Below are positions 24,117 to 32,971 of a stretch of DNA of 39,355 nucleotides, piece after piece. This stretch comes from Paenibacillus ferrarius. GTDB lineage: Bacteria; Bacillota; Bacilli; Paenibacillales; NBRC-103111. Every line of letters begins with the position of its first letter. The first letter of the stretch is position 1. A program made the translations under genes and the position numbers. The stretch is from contig NZ_MBTG01000046.1 of assembly GCF_002027705.1 (NCBI RefSeq), positions 1 through 39,355 of the forward strand, given 5' to 3'. The notes beneath the pieces were generated by a model. The model saw only the letters and a program-made list of their open reading frames with translations. It did not search any database and was not told the DNA's origin.

Positions 24117-25733
24117 TTAGTTCCCTGTAAAATAGGCTTGATACTGCTCACGCAGCTCGCGCTTCATGAATTTGCCGACCGACGATCTTGGGATTTCATG
24201 GAGGAAAATGACATCGTCGGGAATCCACCATTTGGCGAATTTATCCGTCAGGAAGGTGAGTAAATCGGCTTTATCTCCTGCTTGCAAGGCGGCATCCTTC
24301 AAAACGACAAAGGCGAGAGGGCGCTCCTCCCATTTGGGATGAGGGATGCCAACGACGCAAGCCTCGAACACATTCGGGTGGGCCATCAAGCTGTTTTCCA
24401 GATCGAGAGAGGAGATCCACTCGCCGCCGCTTTTGACCAGATCCTTGGCCCTGTCAACCAGCTTGACGAATCCTTCGGGATCAATAACCGCAATGTCACC
24501 GCTGTAGAACCAGCCATCTTGGAACGATTCCTGTGTTCTTTCGTCTTTGTAATATTCCGTTGCAACCCAGGCGCCGCGCAGCAGAATTTCGCCCATTTCT
24601 TTGCCGTCCCATGCGACTTCGCCGCGTGGTCCGACAATTTTCATATCCAAACCTGGCACAAGAAGCCCCTGTGCAGCGCGTGTATCGTATTGTTCATCCA
24701 GCGAGGTTTCTTCTTGATAGCTCTTCAACCTAGCGACGGTCACTAATGGACATGTTTCAGTCATGCCATAGGCGTGATAGAACGGTACTTGGAGCCGCTG
24801 TTCATAGCTTTCAATCAGACTTCTTGGGGCGGCAGAACCGCCACAGACAACAGCGCGTAGAGATGAAATATCTGCATTGATGGCTTCTTGCGCTTTCAGC
24901 GCGGCTGTCCATACCGTAGGAACTCCGGCGGCTATCGTGACTTTCTCATCGGCGATCAGGCCTAGTAAAATGTCAGGGGTAGGCGCGGGTCCGGGAAGGA
25001 CCTGCTTGCTGCCGAACCAGACTGATGCGAAAGGAAGTCCCCACGCATTGACGTGAAACATCGGCACAATAGGCATGACGCTATCGCGTTCCGAAAGGCC
25101 AAGTGTATCGGCGAGGCCAATTGAAAGCGAATGGAGGTAGATGCCGCGGTGAGAATATACGACGCCCTTGGGTTTGCCAGTCGTCGCGGACGTGTAGCAC
25201 AAACCTGCGGGAGCGCTTTCATTTAAGGAGTCGATGAACGCGTATTGCGGATCGCCGCTATTTAAGATGTTCTCATATCCGTAGACGGGATGTAAAGAAG
25301 TAGGGGGCAATTCCTGAGAGTCGGTCATCACGATATAGCCTTCAATGGTCGTCAGTTGATCCTGAATTCTCTCGATAATCGGAAGCAAAGTCTCATCTAC
25401 CAAAAGAAAACGATCTTCGGCATGGTTAAGGATGTGCACAAGATGCTCCAAGGGGAGACGGATGTTGACGGTATGCAGGACAGCTCCCATACAGGGGATG
25501 GCGAAATAAGCTTCCAAATGCCAATGATGGTTCCAAGCGAAAGTGGCCACCCGATCTCCAGGCTTGACGCCAAGCTGCTGCAGAGCGCTGGATAGCTGCT
25601 TGGTCCGTCTCCCGAAATCGGCGTAGGTATACCGATGTATGCCGGAGCTTGTGCGAGAGACGACCTCTTTTTTGGCGAATAAGGACTGTGAGCGGTCAAA
25701 GAGAGAGCGCAGCGTTAATGGGAAATTTTCCAT
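24117..25733 (-). CDS. Long-chain acyl-CoA ligase (AMP-forming)
   Basis: This 538-residue protein of the ANL superfamily would activate fatty acids to acyl-CoA through an acyl-adenylate. The P-loop reads YTSATTGKPKGVVYSHRG, the A5 motif YGMTETCPLV, the A7/A8 hinge GWFYSGDIAV and LVDRAKDLVKSGGEWIS, and the catalytic lysine is near the end in RSSVGKFMKREL. The ATG at 25733 follows GGAGGTG at seven bases; the longer frame to 25820 has no ribosome binding site. It resembles the medium- to long-chain (AlkK/FadD-like) group. With the downstream dienoyl-CoA-reductase-like gene it forms a fatty-acid catabolism pair. The 202-bp gap that follows it holds no clear signal. Confidence 0.88.
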   Translation of the reverse strand: MENFPLTLRSLFDRSQSLFAKKEVVSRTSSGIHRYTYADFGRRTKQLSSALQQLGVKPGDRVATFAWNHHWHLEAYFAIPCMGAVLHTVNIRLPLEHLVHILNHAEDRFLLVDETLLPIIERIQDQLTTIEGYIVMTDSQELPPTSLHPVYGYENILNSGDPQYAFIDSLNESAPAGLCYTSATTGKPKGVVYSHRGIYLHSLSIGLADTLGLSERDSVMPIVPMFHVNAWGLPFASVWFGSKQVLPGPAPTPDILLGLIADEKVTIAAGVPTVWTAALKAQEAINADISSLRAVVCGGSAAPRSLIESYEQRLQVPFYHAYGMTETCPLVTVARLKSYQEETSLDEQYDTRAAQGLLVPGLDMKIVGPRGEVAWDGKEMGEILLRGAWVATEYYKDERTQESFQDGWFYSGDIAVIDPEGFVKLVDRAKDLVKSGGEWISSLDLENSLMAHPNVFEACVVGIPHPKWEERPLAFVVLKDAALQAGDKADLLTFLTDKFAKWWIPDDVIFLHEIPRSSVGKFMKRELREQYQAYFTGN

Positions 25734-25822
25734 GTGGAAACACCTCCGGGGTTGGTCTGAGTCTATTGTAATATATAAGCCGGAGGGCCAGGTTATGTCC
25801 AAAAAAACAGCCGTTTGCAACT

Positions 25823-25877
25823 AAAAAAACCGATTCTGGCGGCACGTTCATCAGGCCGCTTGAATCGGTTGGTTTTT
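25823..25877. terminator. Terminator of the HAD-phosphatase gene, bidirectional
   Basis: AACCGATTC (25828-25836) pairs perfectly with GAATCGGTT (25862-25870), with an inner GCGGC/GCCGC pairing. A-runs on the left and T-runs on the right make it work on both strands. It ends the minus-strand gene at 25884. Confidence 0.85.
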
Positions 25878-25883
25878 TGACAT

Positions 25884-26681
25884 TTAAACGTTCAGAATAA
25901 ACTTTTCAATGACGTGACGCACGCCATCCTCGTTATTGCTTTTGGTCACGTAATTCGCTAAAGCTTTCAGCTCCGGCAAAGCGTTATCCATCGCTACGCC
26001 AAGCCCTGCGACTTCGAGCATTTCGCGATCATTCCATGCATCCCCCAGCGCAATAACGTCCTCTAAGGAACAGCCGATATGCTCGGCAAGGAAGGTAATT
26101 GCATGACCCTTCGTGCCTTCTTTATGCATGAATTCCAAATAGTGCGGCTTGGATTTCGTGATGTGCAATTGATCGCCGAGCAAAGGAAGCAGTTCCTCAC
26201 GGAGTTGGTCGCAAATTTCAGGTTTATCCACGATCAGCATTTTCGGCTGAGGAATGTCGATCCATTGACGCAGGTCGCCTATGATATAAGGCGTTTTGGA
26301 CAGACGAACATAGTTTTTGATTTTATCGTTATCTTCACCAGCATAAAGCTGATCGCCATGATAGAGTTGAAGATGAAGGTTTCTCTTTTCGCAAAAATCA
26401 AGCAGGAAGCGGGCGCTTTCCACAGGAACCGTGCGCTCGTAGAGCACTTCCTCATCCAGAAGGTTTTTGATCAGGGCACCTTGGTAAGTGATGATCGGTA
26501 CATTAAGGCCGATTTGATTGGCAATTTTGGCTGCGGAAGGAAAGCTTCGTCCTGTGGCAATCGTAACCGTTACGCCTTGGGCAACCGCTTGATGCATCGC
26601 ATCGATCGTTTCTTGTGAAATCGTCAGATCATCCCGCAATAGGGTGTCGTCTAAATCAGCTGCAACTAATTGGTAAGTCAT
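25884..26681 (-). CDS. Cof-type HAD-family phosphatase
   Basis: This 265-residue protein is a Cof/YidA-type HAD hydrolase, a group that dephosphorylates sugar phosphates, FMN or PLP. Motif I is DLDDTLL (D11 and D13), motif II is TIATGRS, the Lys of motif III lies in EGTKGHAI, and motif IV is ALGDAWNDREML. The cap domain (about 85-190) is the C2 type. It is a single-gene unit with its own terminator. The substrate cannot be told from sequence. Confidence 0.9.
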   Translation of the reverse strand: MTYQLVAADLDDTLLRDDLTISQETIDAMHQAVAQGVTVTIATGRSFPSAAKIANQIGLNVPIITYQGALIKNLLDEEVLYERTVPVESARFLLDFCEKRNLHLQLYHGDQLYAGEDNDKIKNYVRLSKTPYIIGDLRQWIDIPQPKMLIVDKPEICDQLREELLPLLGDQLHITKSKPHYLEFMHKEGTKGHAITFLAEHIGCSLEDVIALGDAWNDREMLEVAGLGVAMDNALPELKALANYVTKSNNEDGVRHVIEKFILNV

Positions 26682-26753
26682 ATATTCCTCTCCGATCCGA
26701 TGAGTAGTCTATCTACAAATTCTGCTATAAGCATACCCGAATCATGAAGGAAT

Positions 26754-26762
26754 TGCTACAAT
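26754..26762 (+). promoter_or_regulatory. Extended -10 promoter for the AlkD-like gene
   Basis: TGCTACAAT is an extended -10 element (TGn plus TACAAT) with no good -35. It would start transcription near 26769. This makes the ATG at 26773 almost leaderless and supports the downstream start at 26806, which has AAAGGAGG (26787-26794). Confidence 0.5.
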
Positions 26763-26805
26763 AAAGCGAGACATGGATGAGATGATAAAGGAGGCAAATC
26801 TACCT

Positions 26806-27501
26806 ATGGCATCACTTTATACGGACAAGCTGGAGGCTTGGCTGCGGGCACATAGCAGCGTGGCGGATGCGGAGGTTATGGCAGCTTATATGCGAGACCA
26901 GTTTCCATTTCTGGGTATTCGAAATCCCCAGCGCGTGGCTCTAACGAAGCAGTTCTGGAAAGAACACGGCTTTCCGAAAGGCGCAGAAGGCGTGAAAGCC
27001 GCCGAGGAGCTGTGGGCACTGCCGGAACGGGAATTCGCTTATACAGCCATTCTGCTGCTAACACAGCTGCGCAAAGAATCCGGACCTGAACGAATCGAGG
27101 TGCTGGAACGAATGGTAATTACACAATCCTGGTGGGATTCTGTTGATACCATCGCGGATCATTTGATCGGATACCATCTGCAGAAATACCCGGAACAAAT
27201 ACCAGCCTATGTTGAGAAATGGTTGGCTTCAGGAAATATGTGGCTGCAGCGAACGGCCATTTTGTTTCAGTTGAAATATAAGCAGCGCACCGATGTGGCA
27301 TTGTTGTTCAGCATCATCCGGCAATTGGCGGATTCGAAGGAGTTCTTCATCCGCAAAGCAATCGGTTGGGCGCTGCGCGAATACTCCAAAACGGATGCCG
27401 CTGCTGTGAAGGCATTTGTCGCAGAGAATGAACTTTCACCTTTGAGTGTGAAGGAAGCGTTAAAAGTTATGCAGCGCAAGGAAGCGCAACAAAATGATTA
27501 A
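26806..27501 (+). CDS. AlkD-like DNA alkylation repair glycosylase
   Basis: This 231-residue all-helical protein is of the AlkD HEAT-like-repeat family, which removes 3-methyladenine, 7-methylguanine and bulky alkyl lesions without base flipping. The family's active-site segment is visible as TQSWWDSVDTIADHLIG, with the Trp and Asp that contact the lesion, preceded by FLGIRNPQR and followed by NMWLQRTAILFQLKYK. A start at 26773 would add 11 residues but lacks a ribosome binding site. The gene stands alone between a promoter and a terminator. Confidence 0.88.
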   Translation: MASLYTDKLEAWLRAHSSVADAEVMAAYMRDQFPFLGIRNPQRVALTKQFWKEHGFPKGAEGVKAAEELWALPEREFAYTAILLLTQLRKESGPERIEVLERMVITQSWWDSVDTIADHLIGYHLQKYPEQIPAYVEKWLASGNMWLQRTAILFQLKYKQRTDVALLFSIIRQLADSKEFFIRKAIGWALREYSKTDAAAVKAFVAENELSPLSVKEALKVMQRKEAQQND

Positions 27502-27517
27502 TAATGGTTGTTTCAGG

Positions 27518-27550
27518 TCCACGCGGGGATAATCCTGTTGTGGATTTTTT
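27518..27550 (+). terminator. Terminator after the AlkD-like gene
   Basis: TCCAC (27518-27522) pairs with GTGGA (27540-27544), with further weaker inner pairs, and is followed by six T. Confidence 0.7.
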
Positions 27551-27615
27551 ATTTTGTCATCACGTCATCAAACCTTACACATATATTAATTAAATGAATT
27601 AATTTGTCATATATA

Positions 27616-27644
27616 TTGACATATACATTACATTGTTTTAAAGT
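27616..27644 (+). promoter_or_regulatory. Sigma-A promoter of the adenosine deaminase gene
   Basis: A consensus TTGACA (27616-27621), a 17-bp spacer and TAAAGT (27639-27644) precede the gene by 74 bases. The surrounding sequence is very AT-rich, with runs of TATATA. Confidence 0.75.
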
Positions 27645-27717
27645 AAGTAAAATTCTTTCTCGCGGCATATCGAATAAAGCTAGTAGTTCATACCAAAATA
27701 AAGGAAGGGAATGATGG

Positions 27718-28767
27718 ATGATGGCACATCATCGGACGTTTGATTTGTTATCGCGGCTGCCAAAAGTTGATCTTCATTTGCACTTGGATGGGAGTGTGAA
27801 GCCGGAAACGCTTCTGGAGCTTGCCCTGCATCAAGGCATTGATCTTCCCGTTTATGATAGAGAAGGTTTAATTCCCCATATGCGTGTGGGTGAGGAATGC
27901 GGCAGTTTGATTGAATACTTAAGCAAATTTCATTTCACAACGCGAATCATGCAATCTGGCGAAGCTTTGGAACGGATCGCTTATGAGGTTGTGCAGCAAT
28001 CTGCTGAACATAATTGCAAATATGTGGAGGTGCGTTTTGCCCCGCAATTGCATCGGAACAACGGCTTGACGGTTGAGGAAACGATTCATCATGTCGTAGA
28101 AGGAATGAAGCGAGGACAAAGGGATTTTGGCGTGCGAGGCGGGGTTATCGCCATTTGCATGCGAAACCATTCCTGCCAAAGCAACCTCGAAGTGATTGAA
28201 GCGGCTGCTCAATTTGTGGGCAAAGGCGTAGTTGCCGTCGACTTGGCTGGAGATGAGGCCGCGTATCCGCCGGAATTTTTCCGCGAAGTATTTGCTGAAT
28301 CTACAAGGCTCGGAATTCCAGTTACAATTCATGCAGGGGAGGCTGCCGGAGCGGTTAATGTGTATGAAGCCGTCACGAATCTTGGTGCTGTGCGCATTGG
28401 ACATGGTGTGAGATTGAAGGAGAATAGAAGCATTTTGGAGATGGTCAAAGAACGCCGCATCCCGCTTGAAATGTGCCCCATAAGCAATATCCAAACAAAA
28501 GCCGTTTCCAGTTGGGAGGCCTATCCGATTCGCGAATACTTAGAGCAAGGTTTGCTCGTCACGATTAATACGGATAATCCGAGTGTATCCGGAACAGATA
28601 TAACGAACGAATATCGTGTGCTTTCTGACCGTTTTGGCTTTACCGCACCTGAGCTCGTGAAGCTGATCATGAATGGAGTCGATGCGGCGTTTCTGGATGA
28701 GGCCGATAAGCTGCTGCTAAGACGGGAAATGGAGAATGAGATTAGCAGCTTGGGGGTAAGTTTATAA
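27718..28767 (+). CDS. add: Adenosine deaminase
   Basis: This 349-residue metal-dependent deaminase would convert adenosine (and deoxyadenosine) to inosine. The zinc motif HLHLDGS (H20, H22) lies near the N-terminus; the other marks are VDLAGDE, IHAGEAAG with the catalytic Glu, RIGHGVRL, CPISNIQT and TDNPSVSGTD with the last zinc Asp. The HisGlu/Asp set is complete, so the enzyme should be active. ATG codons at 27718 and 27721 are both possible; GGAAGGG precedes them. The gene is monocistronic. A surface 5'-nucleotidase further right could supply its substrate. Confidence 0.92.
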   Translation: MMAHHRTFDLLSRLPKVDLHLHLDGSVKPETLLELALHQGIDLPVYDREGLIPHMRVGEECGSLIEYLSKFHFTTRIMQSGEALERIAYEVVQQSAEHNCKYVEVRFAPQLHRNNGLTVEETIHHVVEGMKRGQRDFGVRGGVIAICMRNHSCQSNLEVIEAAAQFVGKGVVAVDLAGDEAAYPPEFFREVFAESTRLGIPVTIHAGEAAGAVNVYEAVTNLGAVRIGHGVRLKENRSILEMVKERRIPLEMCPISNIQTKAVSSWEAYPIREYLEQGLLVTINTDNPSVSGTDITNEYRVLSDRFGFTAPELVKLIMNGVDAAFLDEADKLLLRREMENEISSLGVSL

Positions 28768-28783
28768 ATGAGTTTTCATAATG

Positions 28784-28815
28784 AGGCTGCCATTCATTTT
28801 ATGGCAGTCTTTTTT
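28784..28815 (+). terminator. Terminator after add
   Basis: CTGCCAT (28787-28793) pairs with ATGGCAG (28801-28807), followed by TCTTTTTT. The next 100 bases up to the copper promoter show nothing I can name. Confidence 0.85.
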
Positions 28816-28920
28816 GAGACGACATTGTTTTAGAAGATCTCTACTACGACCTGCCGTGCATCGGTGTATCTTTTACAACTGGCTCCGTTTCCAAAAGATC
28901 TAAGTATGTAAAATTAGGGC

Positions 28921-28950
28921 TTGATATAGGGTATGGGGGTATGGTATATT
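28921..28950 (+). promoter_or_regulatory. csoR promoter with overlapping CsoR-type operator
   Basis: TTGATA (28921-28926) and TATATT (28945-28950) are 18 bp apart. The spacer is GGGTATGGGGGTATGG, which matches the G-tract operator style known for CsoR sites (GGGGGTATGGTAT). Repressor bound here would cover the promoter, giving copper-controlled autoregulation. Confidence 0.75.
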
Positions 28951-28974
28951 TGAAATGTGAGGAGGTACTGAATC

Positions 28975-29307
28975 ATGGAACAACTTGATAAACAGCAACT
29001 AAATGAGGATAGCTGTCATACTGGCAGTGACCGCAAAAGTCATCATTCCGATAAAACAAAAAGCAATCTGGTATCCCGACTCAATCGCATTGAAGGGCAG
29101 ATTCGCGGAGTGAAGGGTCTGATTGAGAAGGATACGTATTGTGATGATGTGCTAAACCAAATCGCTGCAATTCAATCGGCATTAAACGGTGTGGGGAAGC
29201 TGCTTCTTGAGCATCATATGAACAGCTGTGTGATCGAACGCATTCAAGAAGGCGATAATGAGGTTATTAAGGAACTCATGATTACGATTAATAAATTAAT
29301 GAAATAA
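28975..29307 (+). CDS. csoR: CsoR-family copper-sensing repressor
   Basis: This 110-residue, all-helical DUF156 regulator has the Cu(I) ligand set in place: C56 (DTYCDDVL), H81 and C85 (EHHMNSC). The core motif LNRIEGQIRGVKGLIEKD is intact. The first 25 residues form a His-rich, probably disordered tail. Copper binding should release it from DNA and derepress copZ and copA. It is the first gene of the copper operon, with GAGGAGG before the ATG, and is followed 17 bases later by copZ. Confidence 0.92.
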   Translation: MEQLDKQQLNEDSCHTGSDRKSHHSDKTKSNLVSRLNRIEGQIRGVKGLIEKDTYCDDVLNQIAAIQSALNGVGKLLLEHHMNSCVIERIQEGDNEVIKELMITINKLMK

Positions 29308-29324
29308 TAAAGGAGAGATTGATT

Positions 29325-29528
29325 ATGCAAACCGTTACTTTGAAAGTGGCAGGCATGTCCTGCGGTCATTGTGTAAATTCCGTTGAAGGCGCAGTTAAGA
29401 AGCTTGGGGCTCTGGGGAAAGTAGATTTGAGCGGCGGCTCTGTGACAGTAGACTTTGATGAGGCCAAAGTTTCAGTGGACGCTATCAAGGAAGCAATTGA
29501 AGAGCAAGGCTATGATGTCGCGAAGTAA
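29325..29528 (+). CDS. copZ: Copper chaperone CopZ
   Basis: This 67-residue heavy-metal-associated domain has the Cu(I) motif GMSCGHC near the N-terminus and the ferredoxin-like babbab length. It carries Cu(I) to the CopA ATPase. The ATG at 29325 has AGGAGAG seven bases before it; a TTG two codons earlier is unlikely. It lies between csoR and copA, the standard Bacillus arrangement with csoR added. Confidence 0.93.
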   Translation: MQTVTLKVAGMSCGHCVNSVEGAVKKLGALGKVDLSGGSVTVDFDEAKVSVDAIKEAIEEQGYDVAK

Positions 29529-29534
29529 GATTGT

Positions 29535-29554
29535 GGAGCCGCTCAGACGGCTCC
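29535..29554 (+). other. Stable hairpin between copZ and copA
   Basis: GGAGCCG (29535-29541) and CGGCTCC (29548-29554) form a perfect 7-bp stem with a six-base loop. The T-run comes only some 15 bases later, so this is either a leaky terminator or an mRNA end that keeps copZ more abundant than copA. Confidence 0.6.
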
Positions 29555-29585
29555 CCCTGTAACACCTATTTTTTTTGAAGTAAAT

Positions 29586-29602
29586 ATACCCCCAAGGGGT
29601 AT
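29586..29602 (+). promoter_or_regulatory. Second copper operator before copA
   Basis: ATACCCC-CAA-GGGGTAT is a perfect 7-bp inverted repeat 19 bases before the copA start, in a form like CsoR or MerR-type (CueR) copper sites. A second copper-controlled promoter for copA is likely; the core promoter hexamers are weak (TTGAAG at 29575). Confidence 0.65.
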
Positions 29603-29621
29603 TTGGAGCAGGAGGCTGGAT

Positions 29622-32045
29622 ATGGATAATCAACGCGATCAGCAAGCGAATCTGCAAATTACAGGTATGACATGCGCAGCTTGCGCGAACAGGATAGAGA
29701 AAGGTTTGAAAAGATTAGAAGGCGTGGCCGAAGTCAATGTGAATTTTGCGCTTGAGAAGGCTTCTATCACCTACGATCCGGGTCGCATTAAGGTAGCTGA
29801 CATGGAAGGGAAAATTCAGGACCTGGGCTATGGTACTGTAAAAGATGCCGTCGATTTCAATATTGAAGGCATGACGTGTGCGGCATGTGCTGCTCGTATT
29901 GAGAAGGGCTTAAATAAAATGCCGGGTATTAGCGCAGCTACAGTGAATTTGGCTTTGGAAACGGCTCATGTGGAGTATAGCCCGGCCGAAATTTCTGTTG
30001 AAGAGATGGTTAAAAAGGTCGATCAGCTTGGCTACAAGGCTATTCGCAAAGAGGAAGATCAGACGGAGGGCGATTATAAACAAAAAGAGATTCACCGCAA
30101 GAAGCTGCAGTTGATCGTATCAGCAATCCTTTCCTTCCCGCTTTTGTGGGCGATGGTAGGCCATTTTTCATTCACATCGTGGATTTACGTGCCGGAGGTT
30201 TTTATGAATCCTTGGATGCAGCTCGTCCTCGCGACTCCGGTGCAGTTTATTATCGGTCGTCAATTCTATGTGTCAGCATATAAAGCACTTCGGAATAAAA
30301 GCGCCAATATGGATGTGCTTGTCTCTCTTGGAACATCAGCCGCGTACTTTTACAGCTTGTTTTTGACGCTGGAATGGGCAGCTTCGGAAGATATTCATCG
30401 CCATGCCCCTGATATGTATTACGAAACGAGCGCAATTCTGATTACATTAATTATTTTGGGGAAATTATTTGAGCTGCTTGCCAAGGGGAGAACCTCGGAG
30501 GCGATCAAGAAATTAATGGGGCTTCAAGCCAAAACGGCAATCGTTATTCGAAACGAGCAGGAGATGTCGATACCTGTGGAAGAGGTTGTTGTTGGGGATA
30601 TCGTTCTGGTCAAGCCAGGTGAAAAGATCCCCGTCGATGGTGAAGTTGTAGAGGGCTTGTCTGTTGTTGATGAATCTATGCTAACCGGAGAGAGTATTCC
30701 TGTCGAGAAAAAGGCCGGTGATACTGTCATTGGGGCAACCATCAATAAAAACGGCAGCTTGAAGATGAAAGCGAAGCGTGTAGGCAGAGAAACAGCGCTG
30801 GCCCAAATCATTAAAGTTGTCGAAGATGCGCAAGGCTCCAAAGCGCCGATACAGCGTATCGCCGATGTGATTTCGGGTATTTTTGTCCCTATCGTTGTCG
30901 GGCTTGCTGTTATAACCTTTGTCATCTGGTTTATCTGGGCAGCTCCAGGTGAGTTTGCAACGGCTTTGGAGAAGGCTATTGCGGTCCTTGTCATTGCTTG
31001 TCCATGTGCTTTGGGTCTTGCCACGCCTACATCGATTATGGCTGGATCGGGACGTGCGGCGGAGCTTGGCGTTCTGTTTAAGGGCGGCGAGCATTTGGAA
31101 TCCATGCAAAAGGTACAAACGATTGTCCTTGATAAAACAGGGACAGTGACCAAAGGAAAACCGGAGCTTACCGATGTTCTTATTGAAAGCATAGATGTGA
31201 ATGCCACGCTTAGCTTGATTGCCACTGCCGAAAAACAATCAGAGCATCCGCTTGCAGAAGCGATTGTTGCGGGAATTGTGGCCAAAGGAATCCAATTGAC
31301 GAAGACGGAGCAGTTTGAAGCGATTCCCGGTTACGGCATTCGAGCCGTTGTAGAGGGCAAGGAAGTTCATGTCGGGACGCGCAAGCTTTTGCAGCGTGAG
31401 GCTATTTCGTATGGGATCGCGGAAACGACGATGACAAATCTGGAATCGGAAGGAAAGACGGCTATGCTTGTTGCCGTTGATCGGGAGTATGTAGGGATCG
31501 TAGCCGTCGCGGATACAATTAAAGACAGCTCGAAAGAAGCGATCGCTCAGTTGAAACAAATGGGTATTCAAGTGATCATGATGACCGGTGACAATGAGCG
31601 TACAGCGCATGCCATTGCTAAGCAAGTAGGCATTGATCATGTTCTGGCAGAAGTTCTTCCCGAAGGTAAAGCAGCAGAAGTGAAGAAGCTCCAAGAAGCA
31701 GGCAAAATCGTAGCGATGGTCGGCGACGGGATCAATGATGCGCCTGCTTTGGCGACAGCAGATGTCGGGATTGCGATCGGCACTGGTACGGACATTGCGA
31801 TGGAAGCAGCTGATGTGACGCTAATGCGCGGAGAGCTGACAAGTATTGCGGATGCCATGTACATGAGCCGCAAAACGATGGCCAACATTAAGCAAAATCT
31901 ATTTTGGGCGCTTGGCTACAATGCACTCGGAATTCCCATTGCAGCGCTTGGATTGTTAGCGCCGTGGGTAGCTGGGGCAGCGATGGCCCTCAGTTCGGTT
32001 TCTGTAGTGCTGAATGCCCTGCGGCTGCAACGGGTGAAGCTTTAA
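29622..32045 (+). CDS. copA: Copper-exporting P1B-type ATPase CopA
   Basis: This 807-residue membrane ATPase expels Cu(I). It has two N-terminal metal-binding domains with GMTCAAC (C18/C21 and C86/C89), eight predicted membrane helices, the intramembrane CPC site (C460-P461-C462 in VIACPCALGLATPTS), the actuator motif LTGES, the phosphorylated D504 in DKTGTVTKG, the nucleotide-binding SEHPLAEAI and the hinge GDGINDAPALA. The CPC and the C-terminal Asn/Met helices point to Cu(I) rather than Zn or Cd. It starts after GGAGG and is the last gene of the copper operon. Length and motifs are complete. Confidence 0.95.
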   Translation: MDNQRDQQANLQITGMTCAACANRIEKGLKRLEGVAEVNVNFALEKASITYDPGRIKVADMEGKIQDLGYGTVKDAVDFNIEGMTCAACAARIEKGLNKMPGISAATVNLALETAHVEYSPAEISVEEMVKKVDQLGYKAIRKEEDQTEGDYKQKEIHRKKLQLIVSAILSFPLLWAMVGHFSFTSWIYVPEVFMNPWMQLVLATPVQFIIGRQFYVSAYKALRNKSANMDVLVSLGTSAAYFYSLFLTLEWAASEDIHRHAPDMYYETSAILITLIILGKLFELLAKGRTSEAIKKLMGLQAKTAIVIRNEQEMSIPVEEVVVGDIVLVKPGEKIPVDGEVVEGLSVVDESMLTGESIPVEKKAGDTVIGATINKNGSLKMKAKRVGRETALAQIIKVVEDAQGSKAPIQRIADVISGIFVPIVVGLAVITFVIWFIWAAPGEFATALEKAIAVLVIACPCALGLATPTSIMAGSGRAAELGVLFKGGEHLESMQKVQTIVLDKTGTVTKGKPELTDVLIESIDVNATLSLIATAEKQSEHPLAEAIVAGIVAKGIQLTKTEQFEAIPGYGIRAVVEGKEVHVGTRKLLQREAISYGIAETTMTNLESEGKTAMLVAVDREYVGIVAVADTIKDSSKEAIAQLKQMGIQVIMMTGDNERTAHAIAKQVGIDHVLAEVLPEGKAAEVKKLQEAGKIVAMVGDGINDAPALATADVGIAIGTGTDIAMEAADVTLMRGELTSIADAMYMSRKTMANIKQNLFWALGYNALGIPIAALGLLAPWVAGAAMALSSVSVVLNALRLQRVKL

Positions 32046-32189
32046 TTTCCATATAGCGGGAAGCCCGACGACATGGCAAGTTAGAGTGATCTCGTATCGA
32101 ATAGAGATGTGGTAAAATACTCAGAGCACCATATAAACGGAAGCGGCGCAAGCTCGCTTATGATGATGATGATGAAATGAGGTTTCTCC

Positions 32190-32948
32190 ATGGTTGTATA
32201 TATTATAACTGGCGGTTCCAAAGGCCTCGGAGCTGCGCTGACGCGGCAGCTCTTGCAGCAGGGCGCCGCGGTTCACTGCATTTCCCGCAGCGAGAACGAG
32301 AGCTTGCGCCAAGAGGCGCTGCGCGCGGAAGGTGAACTCACCTTCCACGCTTGCGATTTGGCGCACACCGAAGGCTTGGATTCGCTGCTGGAGCGAATCC
32401 TGCAGAACATAGATGGAGCGGATGCTATCACCCTCATCAATAATGCGGGCCAGCTCGAGCCGATGACGTCGATCGGCCGAGCTGGCGATGACGACCTGCA
32501 GCGCAGCTTGCAGGTCAATCTTGTCGCGCCCGCGGTCTTGACGAACAGCTTCATTCGGCAGACGCAGGCGCTGCCGATCGTGAAGCGGGTCGTTAACATT
32601 TCCTCGGGCGCGGGGAAGAAGCCCTACCCCGGCTGGGGGGCGTATTGCACCGCCAAGGCCGGGCTGGATATGCTGACGCGCTGTATCGGCGCCGAGCAGC
32701 TGAACCAGCCCTACCCGGTGGAGGCTTACGCGATCGCACCGGGGGTGGTGGACACCGATATGCAGCGGGAAATTCGCGCTGCATCGGAAGAGGACTTCCC
32801 ACAAGTGGACCGCTTTGTGGGGTTGCACGAAAGCGGCGAGCTGATCTCGCCGGAAGCTGCCGCGCAGCAGCTGCTCGAGCTGCTGCATAGCAATGCCTTT
32901 GCGCAGGGCGAAATCGCCGATCTGCGCACGAAAAAGCCCGAATCGTAA
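32190..32948 (+). CDS. SDR-family oxidoreductase, benzil/sepiapterin-reductase-like
   Basis: This 252-residue short-chain dehydrogenase has the cofactor motif TGGSKGLGAAL (8-18), NNAG and a complete active site: ISSGAGK with Ser and the YCTAK Tyr-Lys pair. The GW-AYCTAKAGLDMLTR and YAIAPGVVDTDMQ context resembles YueD, a benzil reductase of Bacillus. It would reduce a small carbonyl with NADPH. Its coding sequence is GC-richer than neighbouring genes. The leader contains a short ATG/ATGATG trinucleotide run (32161-32175). It has a perfect terminator overlapping its stop codon. Confidence 0.85.
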   Translation: MVVYIITGGSKGLGAALTRQLLQQGAAVHCISRSENESLRQEALRAEGELTFHACDLAHTEGLDSLLERILQNIDGADAITLINNAGQLEPMTSIGRAGDDDLQRSLQVNLVAPAVLTNSFIRQTQALPIVKRVVNISSGAGKKPYPGWGAYCTAKAGLDMLTRCIGAEQLNQPYPVEAYAIAPGVVDTDMQREIRAASEEDFPQVDRFVGLHESGELISPEAAAQQLLELLHSNAFAQGEIADLRTKKPES

Positions 32949-32967
32949 ACGCCGATTCGGGCTTTTT
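32931..32967. terminator. Perfect bidirectional terminator shared with mscL
   Basis: AAAAAGCCCGAATCG (32931-32945) is exactly complementary to CGATTCGGGCTTTTT (32953-32967). The stop codon of the SDR gene lies in the loop and the mscL stop follows at once on the other strand. Confidence 0.92.
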
Positions 32968-32971
32968 ATCG

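Noticed and set aside
27919..28494. 191-codon minus-strand frame inside add
   Set aside because: It is antisense to the adenosine deaminase with its full zinc-ligand set, and has no ribosome binding site or domain.
30524..31285. Long minus-strand frame (253 codons) inside copA
   Set aside because: It is antisense to a complete, motif-rich CopA; its composition reflects the reverse complement of the ATPase codons.
32121..32888. 255-codon minus-strand frame opposite the SDR gene
   Set aside because: The plus-strand SDR has intact cofactor and catalytic motifs, a ribosome binding site and a terminator; the antisense frame is a by-product of GC-rich codons.
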